19,485 bases of DNA from Alphaproteobacteria bacterium (GTDB lineage: Bacteria > Pseudomonadota > Alphaproteobacteria > Micropepsales > Micropepsaceae), in contig CANBZE010000007.1 in assembly GCA_947373775.1 (NCBI GenBank), forward strand, positions 1 through 19,485, given 5' to 3'. How positions within the stretch are numbered: position 1 is the stretch's first letter; the number at the start of each line of letters is the position of its first letter. Below are positions 14,613 to 19,485 of this stretch, in pieces. The notes under the pieces are model-generated. The model ran no database searches. It saw only the letters and a program-made list of their open reading frames with translations, and was not told where the DNA came from. Both the position numbers and the translations under genes were made by a program.

Positions 14613-15514
14613 TGTGGCCCTCTTCCATGCGTCTTGGCATCGACCTGGGCGGCACCAAGACCGAGATCATGGCGCTGGCGCCGGATGGCATCGTGGCACT
14701 GCGCCGCCGTATCGCCACGCCGAAGGATTACGAGTCCACGATACGAGGTTTGACGGACCTGGTAACGGCCGCGGACAGCGAGTTGGGCGCGCGCGGCAAG
14801 GTCGGCATGGCGATCCCCGGCAGCGAGAGCTTTGGCACCAACCTGATCAAAAACGCCAACACCACGTATTTGAACGGCAAGCCGCTGCGGCAGGATTTGG
14901 AAAAGGCGCTGGGCCGCGAGGTGCGGCTGGCCAATGACGCCAACTGCTTTGCACTGTCCGAAGCCAGCGACGGCGCGGCGGCCGGGGCCGGCACGGTGTT
15001 CGGCGTCATCGCCGGCACCGGCGTGGGCGGCGGGGTGGTGATCGACGGCAAGGTACTGAACGGGGCGCATGGCATCGGCGGCGAATGGGGCCACATCCCC
15101 CTGCCCGCGCCGACGCCTGCGGAAGTGACCGAAGCGCCGCCTTGCTACTGCGGCAAGCGCGGCTGCCTGGAAGTGTGGTGTAGCGGGCCGGGCCTGGCTG
15201 CGGATTTCCAGCGCGTCACCGGCCGCCAAGCCAGCGCCGAAGAGATCGCGGCATCGGACGGCGCGGAGGAACGCGCCGCCATGGACCGGCTGGTGGACCG
15301 CTTCGCCCGCGCCATGGCGACCATGGTGAACATCCTGGACCCCGACGTGATCGTGATGGGCGGGGGGCTTTCGAACATCGAATGCCTGTACCGCGACTTG
15401 CCGCCGCTGGTGGAGAAATACGGCTTCAACCTGGGCGGGCCGCCGAAGATCGTGAAGAACATGCATGGGGACTCCAGTGGAGTACGTGGAGCAGCCTGGC
15501 TATGGCCGGCGTAG
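14612..15514 (+). CDS. mak: ROK-family sugar kinase, Mak-type fructokinase
   Basis: A 300-residue ROK kinase. The ATP-binding DLGGTKTE lies at 11-18, VRLANDANCFALSEA at 104-118 carries catalytic D109, and the zinc site is H161 with C178, C180 and C185 (CYCGKRGCLE). DPDVIVMGGGLSN and the C-terminal HGDSSGVRGAAWLWP closely resemble E. coli Mak (YajF), a manno(fructo)kinase that makes fructose 6-phosphate; this comparison is from memory. GlcNAc kinase NagK is the main alternative, suggested by the hexosaminidase and NagX-like genes nearby. The gene starts on the DUF3572 stop (GGAGAGG at 14601-14607). Its end overlaps dinB by 13 bases. Confidence 0.85.
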   Translation: MWPSSMRLGIDLGGTKTEIMALAPDGIVALRRRIATPKDYESTIRGLTDLVTAADSELGARGKVGMAIPGSESFGTNLIKNANTTYLNGKPLRQDLEKALGREVRLANDANCFALSEASDGAAAGAGTVFGVIAGTGVGGGVVIDGKVLNGAHGIGGEWGHIPLPAPTPAEVTEAPPCYCGKRGCLEVWCSGPGLAADFQRVTGRQASAEEIAASDGAEERAAMDRLVDRFARAMATMVNILDPDVIVMGGGLSNIECLYRDLPPLVEKYGFNLGGPPKIVKNMHGDSSGVRGAAWLWPA

Positions 15515-16812
15515 AGACCTGGCCGGGATTTTGCCGCGACTGCCTCAGCGACTTTTCTGGGGTCGCTCCGGCTATCGCCTACGCTCCTGCGGAAGCGTCC
15601 TGCTCCAGCTGCGGTTCCTCCCGCGTCATCACGCATCCCGAGATCAACAGCCTGGCCATCGCGCATATGGACTGCGACGCCTTTTATGCGGCCATCGAAA
15701 AACGCGACGATCCATCCCTGAAAGACAAACCACTGATCGTGGGCGGGGAAACGCGCGGCGTGGTTTCCACTGCCTGCTACATCGCCCGCAAATATGGCGT
15801 GCGCTCGGCCATGCCGATGTTCCAGGCCAAAAAGCTCTGCCCCCAGGCGGTGATCGTCAAGCCGCGCCATTCCCACTACAGCGCGGTGGCGCGGCAAATA
15901 CGCGGCTTGATGGAAGCCCTCACCCCGCTGGTGGAGCCGCTGTCGCTGGATGAAGCCTATCTGGACCTGTCGGGCACGATGCGCATCCATCATCGCAGCC
16001 CGGCGCGCACCATGGCCAAGCTGGCAGCCGATATCGAGCGGGAGGTAAACATCACCGTCTCCATCGGCCTGTCCGGCAACAAGTTCCTGGCCAAGCTGGC
16101 GAGCGAGCTGGACAAGCCGCGCGGCTTTGCCGTGATCGGCATGGCGGAAGCCAAAAGCTTTTTGCGCGACAAACCCATCGCCATGATGCGCGGCGCCGGC
16201 AAGGTGATGCAGGCGCGGCTGGAACGCGATGGGCTGACCACCATCGGCCAGCTGCAGGATGCCGATCCCAAGGAATTGTCCGTCCGCTATGGCGCCACCG
16301 GACTGTGGCTGCACCGCATGGCCAATGCCCAGGATTCGCGCCGGGTGGATCCCGGCGGCGAGATGAAGACCATCTCCTCGGAAACCACCTTCAACAATGA
16401 CCTGTCGAAACTGGCCGACCTGGAAAGCGTGTTGTGGCGTCAGGCCGAGCGGGTTTCCGCGCGCGCCAAGAATTATGAGCTGGCCGGGCGCACGGTGGTG
16501 CTGAAGCTGAAACCCTCGGACTTCCGGCTGCGCACCCGCTCGACCTCGCTGGATTCACCCACCCAACTGGCCGACCGCATCTTCCGCACCGCGCAGGCCG
16601 CCCTGAAGCGCGAGGCGGACGGCACCCGCTTTCGCCTGTTGGGCGTGGGGCTTTCCAACCTGGGGCCGGCGGTGGGCGCCGATCCGTCCAGTCTTATCGA
16701 TGTCATATCGGACAAGCGGGCGGCGGCGGAACGGGCGATGGACAAGATACGGGCGAAATTCGGCGGCACTTCGGTTGAAAAGGGCCGCGCTTTCAAAAAG
16801 CCCCGCGCCTGA
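15502..16812 (+). CDS. dinB: DNA polymerase IV (Y family) with N-terminal zinc-ribbon-like extension
   Basis: A 436-residue translesion polymerase. The catalytic acids are D57 (with D59) in IAHMDCDAFYA and D150-E151 in PLSLDEAYLDLSG. The palm/fingers contain GVVSTACYIARKYGVRSAMPM, the thumb the GLTTIGQL helix-hairpin region, and the little finger spans about 305-420. An extension of about 50 residues precedes the polymerase core with CRDC at 11-14 and CSSC at 34-37, a probable zinc ribbon that I recall in alphaproteobacterial DinB. I start at ATG 15502 because the WPGFCRDCL segment is the usual N-terminus; the frame is open upstream to 15382, but that part is inside the ROK gene. There is no obvious QLxLF clamp motif at the very end. 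Confidence 0.93.
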   Translation: MAGVETWPGFCRDCLSDFSGVAPAIAYAPAEASCSSCGSSRVITHPEINSLAIAHMDCDAFYAAIEKRDDPSLKDKPLIVGGETRGVVSTACYIARKYGVRSAMPMFQAKKLCPQAVIVKPRHSHYSAVARQIRGLMEALTPLVEPLSLDEAYLDLSGTMRIHHRSPARTMAKLAADIEREVNITVSIGLSGNKFLAKLASELDKPRGFAVIGMAEAKSFLRDKPIAMMRGAGKVMQARLERDGLTTIGQLQDADPKELSVRYGATGLWLHRMANAQDSRRVDPGGEMKTISSETTFNNDLSKLADLESVLWRQAERVSARAKNYELAGRTVVLKLKPSDFRLRTRSTSLDSPTQLADRIFRTAQAALKREADGTRFRLLGVGLSNLGPAVGADPSSLIDVISDKRAAAERAMDKIRAKFGGTSVEKGRAFKKPRA

Positions 16813-16848
16813 GTAGGCTTGGCGCCTGCTTATCTTCAAGGAACATGC

Positions 16849-17313
16849 ATGTCCGTCATTGACGCCCGCCTGAAAACCCTCGGTATCGCCCTGTCCACGC
16901 CGCCCGCGCCGGTGGCTGCCTATGTGCCCTTCACCCGCAGCGGCAACCTTGTCTACATCTCCGGACAGGTCCCCTTGTCGGACGGCGCCCTGAAATATGT
17001 CGGCAAGATCGGCGTGGATTTCAGCATCGAGATGGGCCAGGCGGCGGCGCAGCTTTGCGCGCTCAATGTCCTGTCAGTGCTGAAGGTGGCCTGCGAAGGC
17101 GATTTGGACCGGGTGGTGCAGTGCCTGAAGGTCACCGTCTTCGTGAACGCCACGCCGGATTATGACAAGCAACCGGAAATCGCCAACGGCGCCAGCGACC
17201 TGTTCGCGGCGGTGTTCGGCGATGCCGGTAAGCATGCCCGTGCCGCGGTGGGTGTGGGCTCGCTGCCGCGCGGCGTGGCGGTGGAAGTGGACGCGATTTT
17301 CGAGATCAAGTGA
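16849..17313 (+). CDS. Rid-family (YjgF/YER057c/UK114) protein
   Basis: A 154-residue Rid protein. Family members hydrolyse reactive enamine/imine intermediates released by PLP enzymes, or act in related catabolic steps. LVYISGQVPLSDG is at 35-47; R131 (HARAAVGVGSLPRGVAVEVDAI) aligns with the catalytic arginine of RidA, and E146 is also in place, so imine-deaminase activity is possible. It is longer than RidA (about 128) because of an N-terminal RLKTLGIALSTPPAPVAAY segment seen in a separate alphaproteobacterial subgroup. ATG 16849 is chosen, with AAGGAA about 5 bases upstream. Its TGA overlaps the GTG of the next gene (GTGA). Confidence 0.9.
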   Translation: MSVIDARLKTLGIALSTPPAPVAAYVPFTRSGNLVYISGQVPLSDGALKYVGKIGVDFSIEMGQAAAQLCALNVLSVLKVACEGDLDRVVQCLKVTVFVNATPDYDKQPEIANGASDLFAAVFGDAGKHARAAVGVGSLPRGVAVEVDAIFEIK

Positions 17314-18434
17314 CGGCGAAGTTGATCACCAGCGCCGCGGAAATCGGCGCGGCGCGTTGGAACGCATCGGCCAATCCGCAAGGACTGGCCGAGCCGCACC
17401 CCTTCACGACCTACGAATTCTTTGCCGCGCTGGAAGAGTCCGGTTCGGCCAGCCGTGATACCGGTTGGCAACCGGCGCATCTGTTTTCCGGTGATGCGCT
17501 GATGCCGATGTATCTGAAGAGCCATTCCTATGGCGAATATGTCTTCGACCATGCCTGGGCCGAAGCGCTGGAGCGCGCCGGCGGCGACTATTATCCCAAG
17601 CTGCAGGCCTGCGTGCCTTTCACACCAGTGACCGGGCGCCGCATGTTGGCCGCCAGCGACGGCGCGCGTGACACGTTGCTGAAAACCGCGGCAGCGGCCG
17701 TCAGGCAGATCGGCGCGTCTTCCCTGCACATCACATTCCTGACGGAAGAGGAGTGGAAAGCGGCGGGCGAAGCCGGATACCTGCTGCGCACCGGCCAGCA
17801 ATTTCATTGGGAAAATCCCGGCTACACCTCGTTCGACCAGTTTCTGGGCGAACTCTCTTCCGCCAAGCGCAAGAATCTGCGCAAGGAACGCGCCAGTGTG
17901 CGGGACGCCGGCGTGAGTTTTGACTGGCTGACGGGCAGCGACATCACCGAAGCCCATTGGGACCAGTTCTTCGATTTCTACATGGACACGGGCAGCCGCA
18001 AGTGGGGCACGCCCTATCTCACCCGCAGCTTCTTCTCTTTTCTGGGGCAGACGCTGTCGCACCAGACTCTGCTCATCATGGCGAAGAAGGACGGCAAATA
18101 TATCGCCGCCGCCCTGAACCTGTTCGGCGATGGCGTTCTGTTCGGGCGTAACTGGGGGGCCACTGAATACGTCCCCTTCCTGCATTTCGAGACCTGCTAT
18201 TACCAGGCAATCGATTTCGCCATTGCGCGCGGGCTGAAAAGGGTTGAGGCCGGCGCGCAGGGAGAACATAAATTGCTGCGTGGCTACCTGCCGGTCCAGA
18301 CCTACAGCGCCCATGTCATCGCCCATAAGGGCCTGGCGCGGGCGGTGGACGATTTCCTGGACGCCGAACGGGCGGCGGTGACCGACAATATCGCGGAGCT
18401 GTCGCGGCATGCTCCGTTCAAGAAAAGCACCTGA
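17310..18434 (+). CDS. FemAB-like acyltransferase (COG3146/DUF482, GNAT fold)
   Basis: A 374-residue cytoplasmic protein of the FemAB-like family, often labelled a peptidoglycan biosynthesis/recognition protein or GNAT acetyltransferase. Segments seen include YLKSHSYGEYVFDHAWA (68-84), AKRKNLRKERASV (185-197), and the hallmark LHFETCYYQAIDFAIARGL (291-309) followed by EAGAQGEHKLLRGYLP (313-328). The substrate is not established for the family; aminoacyl or acyl transfer onto an amine is the general expectation. It starts with GTG at 17310, sharing GTGA with the Rid stop, so the two are probably translated together. The stop is followed at once by a palindromic repeat (18436-18568). Confidence 0.87.
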   Translation: MTAKLITSAAEIGAARWNASANPQGLAEPHPFTTYEFFAALEESGSASRDTGWQPAHLFSGDALMPMYLKSHSYGEYVFDHAWAEALERAGGDYYPKLQACVPFTPVTGRRMLAASDGARDTLLKTAAAAVRQIGASSLHITFLTEEEWKAAGEAGYLLRTGQQFHWENPGYTSFDQFLGELSSAKRKNLRKERASVRDAGVSFDWLTGSDITEAHWDQFFDFYMDTGSRKWGTPYLTRSFFSFLGQTLSHQTLLIMAKKDGKYIAAALNLFGDGVLFGRNWGATEYVPFLHFETCYYQAIDFAIARGLKRVEAGAQGEHKLLRGYLPVQTYSAHVIAHKGLARAVDDFLDAERAAVTDNIAELSRHAPFKKST

Positions 18435-18435
18435 A

Positions 18436-18568
18436 TGTCATTCCCTGCCGAGCGAAGCGGTAGCTTCGCGAGGGGAAGGGGACCCAGGCGCTAAGGACCT
18501 ATATAGGTGGCAATGGCCTGGGTCCCCTTCCCTCATGCTCGCTACGCTCGCACTCGCCGGGGATGACA
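18436..18568. repeat. 133-bp palindromic intergenic repeat element
   Basis: The ends are TGTCATTCCC (18436-18445) and GGGGATGACA (18559-18568), inverted with 9 of 10 matches. Inside are perfect 17-bp arms, 18473-18489 and 18516-18532 (GGGAAGGGGACCCAGGC and its complement), around a 26-base AT-richer centre. The left half holds a further hairpin (GCGAAGC/GCTTCGC, 18452-18468). The TGTCAT ends with GGGGACCCAG cores resemble the non-coding mobile palindromes scattered in alphaproteobacterial genomes. It lies one base after the FemAB-like stop and may also act as its terminator. Confidence 0.8.
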
Positions 18569-18616
18569 GTGAGCGCAAAATTCGAAAGAATGCTTGGACA
18601 ATATTCGGATAGCGCC

Positions 18617-19033
18617 ATGCCTTACGACACCAACAACATCTTCGCCAAAATCCTGCGCGGCGAGATTCCCTGCGTGAAGGTTTATGAGGACGCCAAGACC
18701 CTGGCCTTCATGGATGTAATGCCGGAATCCGAAGGCCATGTGCTGGTGGTTCCCAAAGAGCCGGCGGAGAATGTGCTGGCCCTGTCGGCGGACGGCATGG
18801 CGGCGATGATGGCCACGACCCAGAAAATCGCCAGGGCGGTGGACAAGGCGCTGGCGCCCGACGGCATCCTGCTCAAGCAATATAACGGCGCCGCCGCCGG
18901 CCAAAGCGTATTCCACATCCATTTCCACATCGTGCCGCGCTGGGACGGCGTGGCGATGGCGCCGCATGGCAAAGTCATGGTACAGGCGGCCGCACTTGAA
19001 CCCATCGCCGCAAAGATACGGAGCGCCCTGTGA
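18617..19033 (+). CDS. HIT-family nucleotide hydrolase (HinT-like)
   Basis: A 138-residue histidine-triad protein. The HxHxH motif is H100-H102-H104 in QSVFHIHFHIVPR, preceded by NGAAAGQSV. DTNNIFAKILRGEIPC and EGHVLVVPKEP are typical of the HinT/PKCI branch, which hydrolyses nucleoside phosphoramidates and acyl-adenylates. I choose ATG 18617 because MPYDTNNIFAKI is the expected N-terminus. In-frame ATGs at 18563 and 18590 are possible, but the first lies in the end of the palindromic repeat. The Shine-Dalgarno is weak. The TGA overlaps the next gene's GTG (GTGA). Confidence 0.92.
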   Translation: MPYDTNNIFAKILRGEIPCVKVYEDAKTLAFMDVMPESEGHVLVVPKEPAENVLALSADGMAAMMATTQKIARAVDKALAPDGILLKQYNGAAAGQSVFHIHFHIVPRWDGVAMAPHGKVMVQAAALEPIAAKIRSAL

Positions 19034-19320
19034 TCCTGGAACGAGCCATTTTCGCCATCAAGCCTGGCCAGGCGAAAGACTTCGAAGCCGCCTTCGCCCA
19101 GGCCGGCGCACTGATCCGCGCCGCCAAGGGCTGCGTCCAGGCCGACATGCGTCCGGGCATCGAGAATCCCGACAGCTATATCCTGCTGGTGCTGTGGGAA
19201 AGCGTGGACGACCACATGAAGGGCTTTCGCGAATCCCCCGCCTTCACCGAATGGCGCGCGCTGCTGGGCCCGCATTTCGCCAGCCCGCCCGCCATGGAGC
19301 ATTACGGCGCGCCGCTGTAA
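19030..19320 (+). CDS. ABM-domain (dimeric alpha/beta-barrel) protein
   Basis: A 96-residue protein with the pattern of antibiotic-biosynthesis-monooxygenase-like dimeric ferredoxin folds: first strand LERAIFAIKPGQ, helix KDFEAAFAQAGALI, then GCVQADMRPGIENPDSYILLVLWESVDDHMKGFRESPAFTEWRALLGPHF. Family members include cofactor-free monooxygenases and haem-degrading proteins, but many have no known activity and none can be assigned here. It starts with GTG 19030 on the HIT stop (GTGA), so coupled translation with the HIT gene is likely. The codon after the GTG is ATC, giving MILERA. Confidence 0.85.
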   Translation: MILERAIFAIKPGQAKDFEAAFAQAGALIRAAKGCVQADMRPGIENPDSYILLVLWESVDDHMKGFRESPAFTEWRALLGPHFASPPAMEHYGAPL

Positions 19321-19331
19321 AATTTGAACAG

Positions 19332-19356
19332 GTTGGGGAAAAGTAACTTCCCCAAC
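19332..19356 (+). terminator. Hairpin after the ABM gene, possible terminator
   Basis: GTTGGGGAA (19332-19340) pairs perfectly with TTCCCCAAC (19348-19356) around a 7-base loop. The stem begins 11 bases after the ABM stop. No T-run follows on the plus strand, so it is a weak candidate for intrinsic termination. It could instead be an operator for the gene starting at 19402. Confidence 0.4.
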
Positions 19357-19401
19357 AGAGTGCACGCGCGTCTAGTTCCCGTCGTGCCGGGGATACGAGC
19401 C

Positions 19402-19485
19402 ATGCGCAAAGCCATTCCTGCCGCCCTGCTGCTACTGATGACCCATCCGGCGCTCGCGGCCGGCGATGGACCCTATCGCGTGCTG
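19402..19485 (+). CDS. Exported protein, N-terminal fragment (3' end outside window)
   Basis: Twenty-eight codons are visible from ATG 19402 to the window edge. They begin MRKAIPAALLLLMTHPALA, a typical Sec signal peptide with a cleavage site after ALA, followed by AGDGPYRVL. The upstream sequence GGGGATACGAGCC offers a weak ribosome binding site. Too little of the mature protein is present to name a family. Confidence 0.65.
   Translation, partial: MRKAIPAALLLLMTHPALAAGDGPYRVL

Noticed and set aside
15382..15501. Upstream extension of dinB to the first in-frame ATG
   Set aside because: This stretch lies in the ROK kinase coding end and its translation lacks family sequence; ATG 15502 begins the conserved region.
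15502..15514. Possible frameshift or gene fusion between the ROK kinase and dinB
   Set aside because: Both proteins have complete, family-typical ends; the 13-bp overlap is an ordinary tight junction.
10918..15514. A defence island or biosynthetic cluster in the accessory-looking section
   Set aside because: The genes are sugar-metabolism and unknown-family genes with no nuclease, toxin, methylase, NRPS/PKS or mobility gene around them.
18409..18612. 67-codon ORF running through the palindromic repeat
   Set aside because: It begins inside the FemAB-like gene in another frame and consists mainly of the translated repeat.

Overview
The window is about 19.5 kb of dense, GC-rich bacterial chromosome. 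It most likely comes from an alphaproteobacterium. The supporting evidence is gene content: a DivK-PleD cell-cycle pair, a SPOR-nagZ-scpA-scpB run, dgt divergent from an IscA/ErpA-type gene, a DinB with an N-terminal four-cysteine extension, a DUF3572 gene, and GANTC (CcrM-type) sites. I cannot fix the genus. Genes are tightly packed, with several 1-13 bp overlaps. No stretch longer than about 215 bases lacks a gene. I see no rRNA, tRNA, CRISPR array, transposase, integrase or phage gene.

Layout. (1) 1-1728: the C-terminal end of a PQQ-dependent alcohol dehydrogenase, then two tail-to-tail 2-oxoglutarate/Fe(II) oxygenases. (2) 1747-5366, minus strand: SPOR protein, nagZ, scpA, scpB. This is a probable operon linking cell-wall/septum binding, peptidoglycan recycling and chromosome condensation; the second oxygenase may be its last gene. 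A 143-bp hairpin-rich gap (5367-5509) separates it from dgt. (3) 5510-8955: dgt (minus), then erpA-like, xth, a small secreted protein and a FrnE-like oxidoreductase (plus). (4) 8952-10703, minus strand: divK-pleD, with a CtrA-box-like sequence upstream. (5) 10918-15514: an amino-sugar module consisting of a NagX-like membrane acetyltransferase, a secreted GH20 beta-hexosaminidase and a ROK sugar kinase, with a DUF3572 gene in between. (6) 15502-18434: dinB, a Rid-family protein and a FemAB-like acyltransferase. (7) 18436-19485: a 133-bp palindromic intergenic repeat, a HIT hydrolase, an ABM-fold protein, and the start of an exported protein cut by the window edge.

How the parts fit together. 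Most of the window is housekeeping: cell-cycle signalling, chromosome segregation, DNA repair and nucleotide pool control (xth, dinB, dgt), Fe-S assembly, and damage clean-up (Rid). The less ordinary parts are the amino-sugar genes lying within what I recall as a dinB-DUF3572-divK-pleD neighbourhood, the absence of argS and tatABC from their usual places around SPOR-nagZ-scpAB, the strong hairpin with GANTC ends before the SPOR gene, and the palindromic repeat. I found no convincing undescribed multi-gene system such as a defence island, biosynthetic cluster or mobile element. The findings are local and graded accordingly.
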